Part shown: one piece after another, positions 35,304 to 43,123 of the stretch | How the letters are laid out: each line of letters begins with the position of its first letter | How positions within the stretch are numbered: position 1 is the stretch's first letter | Assembly: GCA_963716925.1 (NCBI GenBank) | Contig: CAVQUX010000014.1 | Location: forward strand, 868,001 to 932,000 | Origin: DAISKN01 sp963716925 | GTDB lineage: Bacteria; Acidobacteriota; Vicinamibacteria; Marinacidobacterales; SMYC01 | DNA: 64,000 nucleotides | Direction: 5' to 3' | The notes under the pieces: generated by a model | Told to the model about the DNA's origin: nothing | Seen by the model: the letters and a program-made list of their open reading frames with translations, nothing else | The model's database searches: none | Position numbers and translations under genes: made by a program

Positions 35304-37058
35304 ATGCCTGGTGAGCCTGTCGAGCCCGTTCCGATTTCCTTCCGCTACCAGGAAGCGCTCGCCCCGCTGGCGAAGCGGGTGAGCGAGCCCGAGATCCAGC
35401 GCCGGCTCTCGCAGGTCCTGACCCTCCTCGATTTCAACTCCACCCTGAACCAGTCGCTGGAGCTCGGGGAGATCCTGGACCTGGTGCTGTACGTCTCCAT
35501 GGGGGAGACCCGTTCGAGCTGGGCGGGAATCCTCCTTCGCGGTCCGGACGATCGGATTCGGCCCGCCGCGCGGAGGGGCCGGAGCGATCCCGAGTGGGCG
35601 TCGTACGCGTTCGACATTCCCCCCGAGCACACGGAGACCTGGGAGCGGGAGCTTCAAGCGAAGACCCGGGCCGCCCTCGTTTCGCCGCTGCGGAAAGGCG
35701 GGAGGCTGGTGGGAGTACTCCTCCTGGGGGAGCGCGCCGAGCCCTTCGGCGCCGCGGAGCGGGAATTCGCGGAAACGCTCTCGGTCTCGGCGGCCGCCTC
35801 CATCGACAACGGCCGGATCTACGAGGAGCTCCAGGAGCTCAACCGAAAGCTGTCGTTCAAGGTCTATCAGCTGAACTCGCTCTTCGACATCACCCGCGAG
35901 CTCAACCGGAGCCCCGACGTTCATCGGGTCCGGGACGTTCTGATCACCAACGCCATGGGCCAGGTGCTGACGACGAAGGCCATCCTGATTCACGAAGGCG
36001 CGGTCGTCGCCGAGCGAGGAGCTCCGCTGAGCCCGGAAGATCGCGCCGCGATCGAAGCCGCGAGCGCGACCCTTCAAGGCCAGGGCGAGGACCGGAGGGT
36101 GTCGGAGCTTGCCGATGCGGGGATTCGCGAGCGGCTGTCCCGCCTCGGTCTCGAGCTCGTGGTGCCGCTGCGATCGGGAGAGAGCCTCCATGGAGCACTG
36201 CTCCTGGGCCCGCGGGCCTCGGGCGTGGCGCTCTCGGAAGAGGATCGCGACTTTCTCCGATCGCTCGCCGCCCAGGCGGCGGCGGCGTTCGACCACATCC
36301 GACTGTCGCGCGAGTGGGTCGAAAAACAGAAAATCGAAAAGGAGATGGCGCTCGCGCGCGAGATCCAGAGAGCGCTCCTTCCCGACGGAGCCCCTTCGAT
36401 CGCCGGCTGGGATTTCGCCGGAATCAACATCCCCTGTCTCACCGTGGGAGGAGACTACTTCGACTACCTCGACCGCGGCGAGGGCAAGGAATGGCTGGTC
36501 ATCGCCGACGTCTCGGGAAAGGGAACCGGGCCCGCGATCCTCATGGCCTCGATCCAGGCGGCGCTGCGGGCGCTCGGGGGACTCGGCGCGATCTCGCTCA
36601 AGGACCTGGCGGAGCGTCTGAACGCCATCGTCTATCGCTCGACGGAGCTCAATCGCTACGTGACCGCGTTCTTCTCCTGCCTCGACTGCTCGACGGGGGA
36701 GATGGAGTACGTGAACGCCGGCCACTGCTATCCCATCCTCATGCGCCACATGGGTGAGGTCGAGCGCCTCACGGAAGGCGGGTCGGTCATCGGGCTGTTC
36801 CCCGAGCTGCAGGTGACCGCCGGGCGGACGACGATCGAGAAGGGCGACCTCCTGGTGATGTACACCGACGGTTTGTCGGAGACGCGCAGCCCCGAAGGCG
36901 AGGAGTTCGAGGACGAGCGCATTCTCGCGGCGCTCCGCGGCATGATCGGCCGGCCGTCGCAGGAGATCGTGGCCCGGCTCGTCGCCGGGGTCCGGGTCTT
37001 TGCGGCGGACGCCGGCTTGTCGGATGATTTGACCCTCGTGGTCGCGCAGAGGGTCTAG
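35304..37058 (+). CDS. Two-GAF SpoIIE/RsbU-type PP2C phosphatase
   Basis: 584 residues. Two GAF-like sensor regions fill the N-terminal 350 residues (VLYVSMGETRSSWAGILLRG ... VGVLLLGERAEPF; then NAMGQVLTTKAILIHEGAVV ... LHGALLLGPRASG). They are joined by a helix with coiled-coil character and followed by EMALAREIQRALLP, the switch helix of this family. The phosphatase core has VGGDYFDYLD, IADVSGKGTGPAILMA, VNAGHCYPIL, MYTDGLSETRS and LSDDLTLVV, all metal-binding Asp residues present. It would dephosphorylate the STAS protein two genes upstream. The cysS gene begins two bases later. Confidence 0.9.
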   Translation: MPGEPVEPVPISFRYQEALAPLAKRVSEPEIQRRLSQVLTLLDFNSTLNQSLELGEILDLVLYVSMGETRSSWAGILLRGPDDRIRPAARRGRSDPEWASYAFDIPPEHTETWERELQAKTRAALVSPLRKGGRLVGVLLLGERAEPFGAAEREFAETLSVSAAASIDNGRIYEELQELNRKLSFKVYQLNSLFDITRELNRSPDVHRVRDVLITNAMGQVLTTKAILIHEGAVVAERGAPLSPEDRAAIEAASATLQGQGEDRRVSELADAGIRERLSRLGLELVVPLRSGESLHGALLLGPRASGVALSEEDRDFLRSLAAQAAAAFDHIRLSREWVEKQKIEKEMALAREIQRALLPDGAPSIAGWDFAGINIPCLTVGGDYFDYLDRGEGKEWLVIADVSGKGTGPAILMASIQAALRALGGLGAISLKDLAERLNAIVYRSTELNRYVTAFFSCLDCSTGEMEYVNAGHCYPILMRHMGEVERLTEGGSVIGLFPELQVTAGRTTIEKGDLLVMYTDGLSETRSPEGEEFEDERILAALRGMIGRPSQEIVARLVAGVRVFAADAGLSDDLTLVVAQRV

Positions 37059-37060
37059 GC

Positions 37061-38466
37061 ATGTCTGAACTCCGGCTCACCAACACCCTCGGCGGAAAGC
37101 TCGAGGCCTTCGAGCCTCTCGAAGACGACCACGTGCGCATGTACACCTGCGGGCTCACGGTCTACAACCGGGGCCATATCGGAAACTTCCGCACGTTCGT
37201 CTCTCAGGACGTCCTCCGCCGCTACCTGAAGTACAAGGGCTACCGCGTCACCCAGGTGACGAATTTCACCGACGTCGACGACAAGACCATCGACGGCGCC
37301 CGGGCGGCGGGAATGGGCCTTCGCGAGTACACCCAGAAGTTCATCGACTACTTTTTCGAGGACTGCGCCACGCTGAACATAGAGCGGGCCGAGCATTACC
37401 CCCGCGCGACCGACCCCGAGTACATCGAAGCCATGGTGGAGCTGGTGCGGAAGCTCGAGGAGCGGGGACATACCTACCGCGGCGACGGGTCGATCTATTT
37501 CAAGGTCGACTCGTTTCCCGAGTACGGGAAGCTCTCGCGCATCGACGTCACCGGCATGAAGGCCGGCGCCCGGGTGGACTCCGACGAGTACACCAAGGAG
37601 AACGTCCGGGACTTCGTCCTGTGGAAGGGGCCCAAAGACGACGAGCCTTCCTGGGACACCGCCATCGGCCCGGGGCGGCCCGGCTGGCACCTCGAGTGCT
37701 CGGCGATGGGGATGAAGCTCCTGGGAGAGACGTTCGACCTCCACTCGGGAGGCGTCGATCTCGATTTTCCCCCACCACGAGAACGAGATCGCCCAGAGCG
37801 AGGGTGCGACGGGAAAGCCGTTCGTGCGGCACTGGATGCATACGGAGTTCCTCCTCGTCGAGGGGGAGAAAATGTCGAAGTCGAAGGGGAACCAGTTCAC
37901 GGTGAAAGAGCTCGTGGACGAGGGCTACTCCCCGATGGCGATGCGGTATCTGCTCCTCTCCGTCTACTACCGGCAGCAGCTCAACTTCACCCGCGAGGGT
38001 CTGCGCCAGGCGGAGACCGCGATCCGGCGGGTCGACGACCTCCTCGACCGGCTTTCGGAAGTGAGCCGCGACGGGGGAGGCCTCCGAGGCGTCCAAGGAG
38101 GCGGCCGCTCGAGCTCTCTCCCGCTTCGAAGAAGCGATGGACGCGGATCTGAACACTTCGGCGGCACTCGCCGTGATTTTCGATCTGATGAAGGAGGGAA
38201 ACACCTCGCTTTCTTCGTCTTCCATGACGAAGGGGGACGCGCGGGCCTTCCAGGAGGCCATCGAGCGGATGAATCAGGTGTTCGCGGTGTTCGGAAGGAG
38301 CAAGAAGCTCACCCTCGATCGGGAGGTCGAGACCCTCATCCAGGAGCGCATCCAGGCGCGGGCGCGACGGGATTTCCCGAGGGCTGACGCCATCCGGAAG
38401 GAGCTCGAGGACCGCGGCATCGTGCTCGAGGATTCCCCCACCGGAACCCGGTGGCGACGAAAGTAG
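37061..38466 (+). CDS. cysS: Cysteinyl-tRNA synthetase, two +1 indels
   Basis: Three consecutive frames carry one CysRS. Frame one has the HIGH-class VYNRGHIGNFRTFV, the zinc-site residues YTCGLTVY and GWHLECSAMGMKLLG, and SGGVDL. Frame two has the RHWMHTEFLLVEGEKMSKSKGNQFT loop. Frame three has the C-terminal helical domain (DADLNTSAALAVIFDL ... RKELEDRGIVLEDSPTGTRW). Dropping one base near 37772 (ttttccccc run) and one near 38076 (ggggg run) restores a continuous 467-residue protein, including the family's FPHHENEIAQSE. Both sites are homopolymer runs, typical of long-read error. cysS is essential, so the gene is likely intact in the organism. Confidence 0.9.
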
Positions 38467-38870
38467 GATTTCCGAGCCTTCTCCACTGGGTCGACTGGGC
38501 TCGAGATCTCTTCCCGGGCTCGGATCTCGGTCGCCGGGGAGAAGCTCTCGCGGCTCGCGAGCTCCGGCGCCGCGGCTACAGGGTCCTCGAGCGCCGATGG
38601 CGTTGCCGGATCGGCGAGATCGACATCGTCGCCCGGGACGGCGAGGTGCTGGTGGTGGTCGAGGTCAAAGCCCGCTCTCGAAGCGACTACGGTCCGCCCA
38701 TCGACGCCGTCGACCGGGAGAAGCGCCGAAAGCTCGAAAAGCTCGCGCGCGCCTACCTCCAGGCGAGGAGGCTCCGGAACGTGGCGGTCCGGTTCGACCT
38801 CGTAGGAGTGACGCTCGCGCCTTCGGAAAGGCCTCGGGTCGAGGTTTTCCCCGATGCCTTCCGATTTTGA
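38451..38870 (+). CDS. yraN: UPF0102/YraN-family endonuclease-like protein
   Basis: A 139-residue protein with a PD-(D/E)XK-like fold. GRRGEALAARELRRRGYRVLERRWRCRIGEIDIVARDGEVLVVVEVKARS holds the catalytic Asp (EIDIV) and ExK (VEVKAR). The family is near-universal in bacteria and its exact role is unsettled. The GTG start overlaps the cysS end by 16 bases. Its last codons overlap the -35 box of the tRNA-Gly promoter. Confidence 0.92.
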   Translation: MATKVGFPSLLHWVDWARDLFPGSDLGRRGEALAARELRRRGYRVLERRWRCRIGEIDIVARDGEVLVVVEVKARSRSDYGPPIDAVDREKRRKLEKLARAYLQARRLRNVAVRFDLVGVTLAPSERPRVEVFPDAFRF

Positions 38871-38895
38871 CAACCCCGGGTGTCTTTGCTACAAA
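38867..38895 (+). promoter_or_regulatory. Strong promoter of the tRNA-Gly/tRNA-Cys pair
   Basis: TTGACA (38867-38872) and TACAAA (38890-38895) are 17 bases apart, followed about 22 bases later by tRNA-Gly. The perfect -35 box overlaps the yraN stop codon. Confidence 0.7.
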
Positions 38896-38917
38896 TAGCG
38901 ATTGCCCGTCTGGTTGA

Positions 38918-38992
<75 letters not shown>

Positions 38993-39036
38993 TCTAGCAT
39001 CTCGATCGCCTCGGCCTTCCAGCCGAGATCGATTCC

Positions 39037-39112
39037 GGCGGCGTAGCCAAGTGGCTAAGGCGGAGGTCTGCAAAACCTCTATTCCCCGGTTCGAATCCGG
39101 GCGCCGCCTCCA
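39037..39112 (+). tRNA. tRNA-Cys (GCA)
   Basis: The acceptor GGCGGCG (39037-39043) pairs with CGCCGCC (39102-39108), and CCA is encoded at 39110-39112. The anticodon loop CTGCAAA gives GCA. Its 3' end is 28 bases from the stop codon of the convergent AAA/DUF4143 gene. Confidence 0.97.
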
Positions 39113-39140
39113 ATTCCTCCCTGTCGTGCCACTTTGGTGT

Positions 39141-40292
39141 TCAGAATCGCTCGCGTAGTCTTTCGATAAGCCAGGGAAGGTTTCCCGAAGCGCGCCGCTC
39201 GTCTCCAGCCGGAGCACTCGTTTGGGAAATCAAGTAGCGATGGGACGCCTCGACGAGCGCTGCCGCGCGGTCCAGCCGAGCCATGTCCTCGCGACTCGGC
39301 GACGATGTGAGCTTGACCTCGATCGCCCACCGGGCCCTTCCCAGCTCCAGCACGAGATCGATCTCCTGCTGATCGCTCGTGCGGAAGTGAAAGGCCTGAT
39401 GCGGAACCCCGAGCGAAGTGAGAACGCCGAGGACTTGCTCGATGACGAATCCCTCCCAGCTCGCGCCCACCCAGGGCTGGACGAGCAGAGATCGCTTGTC
39501 GCTCACGTTCCAGAGCGCGTGTAGGAGTCCGCTGTCCCGCCAGTACAGCTTGGGACTCTTCACGAGTCTCTTCCGTAGCTTCGCGTGAAATGGCGCGAGC
39601 CGCCTGATGAGAAAGGCTCCGACCAGATAGTCCACGTAGGTGTTGACCGTGTGGTACGAGAGGCCGAGGCTCTTGCCGATTTGCGACGCATTCCAAATCT
39701 GCCCATGGACCGTCGCCAGCATCTGGAGCAACCGCTCCGTCGTTTGTGACCGAGCCGGCAACCCCCAATTCGGAAGGTCGCGCTGAACCAGAAGCCTGAG
39801 GTAATCGGCCTGCCACTGCGGGAACAATCGCGGGCTCGAGACTCCTCCGTCCGGATACCCGCCGGTGAGCCAGAGGCGCTCTCGAGACGCCCTGGCCGTG
39901 AGCTCGGCCAAGAGAAACGGGGTCAATTCGACCAGGGCCAAGCGGCCGGCGAGCGACTCGGAGACCTGGGTCATCAGCGCGGGCGAGACAGACCCCAGCA
40001 AGAGAAACCGGCCTTTGCGCTTTCGGTTGGCGTCGATGGCGGCGCGAAGTCTCGGAAAGATCTCCGGCCAGGATTGCGCCTCATCGAGAATGACGAGCTC
40101 TCGCTTCTCAAGCACCCCGCCCCATTCGAGATCGAGGCGGAGGCGTTCAGGATCCAGCTCGAGATCGAAGTACGCACGACCGAGCGTCCGGGCCAACGTC
40201 GTCTTGCCACTCTGTCGAGGCCCAACGAGGGCGACGGCCGGATTCGACTTCAGCCGAGCTTCGACGAGCGAGGTCACCAGCCGGGGCAACAT
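39141..40292 (-). CDS. AAA ATPase with C-terminal DUF4143 domain
   Basis: A 383-residue protein of the widespread 'ATPase + DUF4143' family. The P-loop is LVGPRQSGKTTLART near residue 25, Walker B is LVILDEAQSWPEIF, and LLLGSVSPALM is the sensor-like strand. The C-terminal DUF4143 region includes a winged helix (NASQIGKSLGLSYHTVNTYVDYLVGAFLIRRL) and a nuclease-like core with KLYWRDSGLLHALW and FRTSDQQEIDLVLELGRARWAIEVK, i.e. a PD-(D/E)XK-like D...ExK. Role unknown; often in mobile or accessory DNA. It lies between tRNA-Cys and tRNA-Leu, with an AT-rich promoter unlike its neighbourhood. Confidence 0.9.
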   Translation of the reverse strand: MLPRLVTSLVEARLKSNPAVALVGPRQSGKTTLARTLGRAYFDLELDPERLRLDLEWGGVLEKRELVILDEAQSWPEIFPRLRAAIDANRKRKGRFLLLGSVSPALMTQVSESLAGRLALVELTPFLLAELTARASRERLWLTGGYPDGGVSSPRLFPQWQADYLRLLVQRDLPNWGLPARSQTTERLLQMLATVHGQIWNASQIGKSLGLSYHTVNTYVDYLVGAFLIRRLAPFHAKLRKRLVKSPKLYWRDSGLLHALWNVSDKRSLLVQPWVGASWEGFVIEQVLGVLTSLGVPHQAFHFRTSDQQEIDLVLELGRARWAIEVKLTSSPSREDMARLDRAAALVEASHRYLISQTSAPAGDERRASGNLPWLIERLRERF

Positions 40293-40298
40293 TCTTGC

Positions 40299-40326
40299 AT
40301 TATAGAATCACATTTCTATTTTGCAA
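40299..40326 (-). promoter_or_regulatory. AT-rich promoter of the ATPase/DUF4143 gene
   Basis: On the minus strand TTGCAA (40326-40321) and a consensus TATAAT (40304-40299) are 16 bases apart. The ATG at 40292 falls at the expected start of transcription, so the message is probably leaderless. ATTCT (40291-40295) and AGAAT (40304-40308) form an inverted repeat around it, a possible operator. Confidence 0.55.
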
Positions 40327-40342
40327 ACTGCTGGACGAGTAG

Positions 40343-40468
40343 TCCTTCCAGACGCTATGGATCGGCCACGATCCGGACACCGCCTCGCTGATGTCCAAGC
40401 TCTGGGAGAAGTACCGTGTAGTGGATTGGATTCGCACTCGTCAGTTTGCGACCCCTTCCATACAATAG
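40343..40468 (+). pseudogene. Possible 3' remnant of an unidentified gene
   Basis: A 41-codon open stretch without a start codon, reading QTLWIGHDPDTASLMSKLWEK and ending just before tRNA-Leu. The sequence looks protein-like but matches nothing I recognise. It may be the end of a gene displaced by the ATPase insertion, or chance. Confidence 0.25.
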
Positions 40469-40478
40469 CTAAGCACAA

Positions 40479-40562
40479 GCCGGGGTGGCGGAACGGTAGA
40501 CGCGGGGGACTTAAAATCCCCTGTCTTCGGACGTCCGGGTTCGATTCCCGGCCCCGGTACCA
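40479..40562 (+). tRNA. tRNA-Leu (TAA)
   Basis: An 84-base class II tRNA. The acceptor GCCGGGG pairs with CCCCGGT, the anticodon loop ACTTAAAAT gives TAA, there is a short variable arm (TGTCTTCGGACG), and CCA is encoded at 40560-40562. TACAAT at 40461-40466 is a good -10 box; the -35 (TCGTCA) is weak. Confidence 0.96.
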
Positions 40563-40616
40563 GTCATTCCGCAGTCAAGCCGCCGTTCGCCGACGGCGAA
40601 TGGAACTGGAGGAATC

Positions 40617-41639
40617 ATGGCGACGATGCGTGTGGTGCAGGTCTCCCGCCCGAACGGACCCTTCGAGATCGTCGAGCGGCCGATCCCGGAGCCGGGCGCC
40701 GGATCGGTGCGGATCAAGGTGCACGCGTGCGGCATCTGCCACAGCGATTCGCTCACCAAGGAGGGACTTATCCCGGGCATTGCAGTATCCGCGGGTACCC
40801 GGCCATGAGGTGGCCGGGGTGATCGACGCGGTCGGCCCCGGCGTCGCCGGATGGAAGCCGGGCCAGCGGGTGGGCGTCGGGTGGAACGGCGGCTACTGCG
40901 GGCATTGCGACCACTGCCGCCGCGGCGAGTTCTTCGCCTGCGTGACCGGCCAGGTCACCGGCATCACGTACGACGGCGGCTACGCCGAGTACATGATCGC
41001 GCCCGCCAGCGCGGTCGCGCGGATGCCCGCCGAGCTGCCGCCCGTCGAGGCGGCGCCGCTGATGTGCGCCGGCCTCACCACGTTCAACGCGCTGCGCAAC
41101 AGCGGCGCGCGGCCGGGCGACGTCGTCGCCGTGCTCGGCCTCGGCGGGCTCGGCCACCTCGGCGTGCAGTACGCCGCGAAGATGGGCTTTCACACGGTCG
41201 GCATCGCGCGCGGCAAGGACAAGGAGCCGCTCGCCCGCCAGCTGGGCGCGTCCGTCTACATCGACAGCCAGGCCCAGGACCCCGCGGCGGAGCTGCTCAA
41301 GCTGGGCGGCGCCAAGGTCATTCTGGCGACGGCGACCAGCGGCGAGGCGATGAGCGCCGTCCAGGGCGGCCTGGCCGTGCAACGGCACGCTGCTGATCGT
41401 CGGCGCGGCCGAGTCGATGCAGGTGTCTCCCCTGCTCGCTGCTCATGGGATGCCGCTCGGTCAAGGGCTGGTATTCCGGGACGTCGATCGACTCCCAGGA
41501 CACGCTCGCGTTCAGCGCGCGCACCGGCGTGCGGTCGATGAACGAGATCTTCCCGCTGGAGCGCGTCGCCGAGGCCTACGACCGCATGATGAGCGGCAAG
41601 GCGCGCTTTCGGGTCGTGCTGACCACCGGGCGCGCCTGA
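40617..41639 (+). pseudogene. Zinc-dependent alcohol dehydrogenase broken by three +1 indels
   Basis: All parts of an MDR-type alcohol dehydrogenase of about 340 residues are present but spread over frames. Present are the zinc ligands in HACGICHSDS and VPGHEVAG, the structural-zinc loop GYCGHCDHCRRGEFFAC, the Rossmann motif VLGLGGLGHLGVQYAAKMG, and the end RSVKGWYSGTSIDSQDT ... VAEAYDRMMSGKARFRVVLT. Single extra bases are inferred near 40782 (between ATT and CAG), 41380 (between GTG and AAC) and 41438 (in CTC-G-CTG). It would oxidise alcohols with NAD(P). It lies next to tRNA-Leu. As a dispensable gene it may be a true pseudogene, but the insertion pattern matches that in essential genes nearby. 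Confidence 0.85.
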
Positions 41640-41669
41640 GAGCGCGCTCTTTCCCTACAGTCCGGGGAG

Positions 41670-42314
41670 TCAGTTCGTCGCGAAGCAGTAGAACAACCCG
41701 TCGCCGCCCGTGCCTTTCAGGTTCTCCTGGCTGCAGCCTCGGCTTCCGTGCGCGGAGTTCCAGCTCGTGGGGTTGTCGCCGCCGCCGTTGCGGTCGTGAT
41801 GCCCGACCTGGGCGCTGCCTTCGCCGCTCGAGGTCCAGTTGCCGCAGGTATGGTCGGCGCCCGCGGCGAAGGCGGTTCCGTCCAGGTTCGAGCCCGTGAG
41901 GATGTCGTGGCGGTTCGGGGTGTCGCCGCGGCCGTTGATCACCTCGCCCTTCTCGTTGATCGACGTTTGCTTCGTGAGATTGTTCTTGTCGCTGTGCAGC
42001 TCGGCGACGTCCTTGGCCACGACGACCCCTTTGACGTTCTTCCAGGGTCCCTTGCCGATGCGGTCCCGTGCGTTGACGGCGGCGGCTCCGCTGGACGCGC
42101 TCGTGCTCAGGTAAGCGTGCCACGTGCGGCTTCCGGCGCCGACGCTCTCCGCGAGCTTCTTGCAGTGCGCGTCCGCCCCCGCGAGCCCGCCCAGGTTCGC
42201 GCCGTTTCCGGGGCCGGCGCTGGTGATGAAGAAGCTCATCTCGGCCCCGCTCTGCGCGAAGATCGGATACGTTGCCCATAGTGCGGTTACGACCGCCGCC
42301 AGTAGGAATCTCAC
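41670..42314 (-). CDS. Secreted lectin-like protein, third gene of copper/cytochrome operon
   Basis: A 214-residue exported protein starting with GTG at 42314 after AGGAGA. A signal peptide (RFLLAAVVTALWATYPIFA) precedes MSFFITSAGPGNGANLGGLAGADAHCKKLAESVGAG, a motif of secreted proteins with an endostatin/C-type-lectin-like fold. Later cysteines (TCGNWTSS, GCSQENL, FYCFATN) fit two disulfides, and TWHAYLSTS is conserved-looking. It overlaps the upstream gene by four bases, so it is the last of three co-translated exported proteins. The role is unknown; glycan or surface binding is only suggested by fold. Confidence 0.75.
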   Translation of the reverse strand: MRFLLAAVVTALWATYPIFAQSGAEMSFFITSAGPGNGANLGGLAGADAHCKKLAESVGAGSRTWHAYLSTSASSGAAAVNARDRIGKGPWKNVKGVVVAKDVAELHSDKNNLTKQTSINEKGEVINGRGDTPNRHDILTGSNLDGTAFAAGADHTCGNWTSSGEGSAQVGHHDRNGGGDNPTSWNSAHGSRGCSQENLKGTGGDGLFYCFATN

Positions 42315-43123
42315 TTGGTTTCTCCTTTGTCTCTTACTTTCACGGCGACGTGGGCGTTGGTCCAGCAGCACTGGAAACCGGCCCCGCCTTCTCCGGAAAC
42401 GTCGTTCGCCTGCAGCCGAAGTATATAGTCGCCCGGCGCGTCGAACGTCGCAGTGGTCGTCGTCTTGCCGTCCGCGGGGTCGACGTCGGGATTGGCCTTC
42501 TCGAAGGTGACGGCGCCGGGTCCGCGGTACTTGCTCCATTTCACCGTCAGCTGCGGACCCTTGTGATCGGTCCGGTCGGGGTCGATGACGGCGTCATCCG
42601 TCGCCCACGCGGTCAGCGTCACGGGCTCCGAGACCATCGCTTCGATCGAGGCGCTGATTCCGAGGGGAGGTCCCTGCTGCTCCGGACCGTCGGGCGCGAA
42701 CCTCAGGACGGGCGGCTTGTTCCCCTGCGCGGCGTCCTTGTACGGCTCGACCTCCCACAACGGGTCGAGGCCCATAGGAATCCGGGTCTCCTTGCCGTGC
42801 GCCGCCAGGACCCACGTGAGCTTCTTTCCGGGAAAGTCCGCGGGAACCCGGATGGTGAAGACACCCCATTGTCGCCGGGGAAGAAAGTGCGTCGGCTGTC
42901 CGCGGTCGGGGTCGCCGGGCTCGATGCGGTTCTCCGGACCGACGGGGAGGTCCGGAGTCTCTTTGAGATTTCGATTGAAGTAGCCGACGAGGAGGCTGTA
43001 CGTCCCGTCCGGGTTCTTGAACCAGCCCTCGTAAGCCGCGGTCACGCTCTGGCCCGAGTCCCGTGCAGGCTCGAGAGGAAGCTGCAGAAAAGCGCAGCAG
43101 ACCAGAAATGCGGACCAGCCCAT
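42311..43123 (-). CDS. Exported protein of unknown function, second gene of copper/cytochrome operon
   Basis: 270 residues with a signal-like N-terminus (MGWSAFLVCCAFLQLPLEPA). The body looks beta-rich, with YEGWFKNPDGTYSLLVGYFNRN near the start and an Ig-like end (GPQLTVKWSKYRGPGAVTF ... TTTATFDAPGDYILRLQANDVSGEGG), the latter similar to PKD/Ig-like folds. It ends with four-base overlap onto the lectin-like gene and starts inside the stop of the cytochrome gene (TGATG). Such proteins recur beside cytochrome/copper monooxygenases in Acidobacteria-like genomes from memory, but no function is known to me. Confidence 0.65.
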   Translation of the reverse strand: MGWSAFLVCCAFLQLPLEPARDSGQSVTAAYEGWFKNPDGTYSLLVGYFNRNLKETPDLPVGPENRIEPGDPDRGQPTHFLPRRQWGVFTIRVPADFPGKKLTWVLAAHGKETRIPMGLDPLWEVEPYKDAAQGNKPPVLRFAPDGPEQQGPPLGISASIEAMVSEPVTLTAWATDDAVIDPDRTDHKGPQLTVKWSKYRGPGAVTFEKANPDVDPADGKTTTTATFDAPGDYILRLQANDVSGEGGAGFQCCWTNAHVAVKVRDKGETK

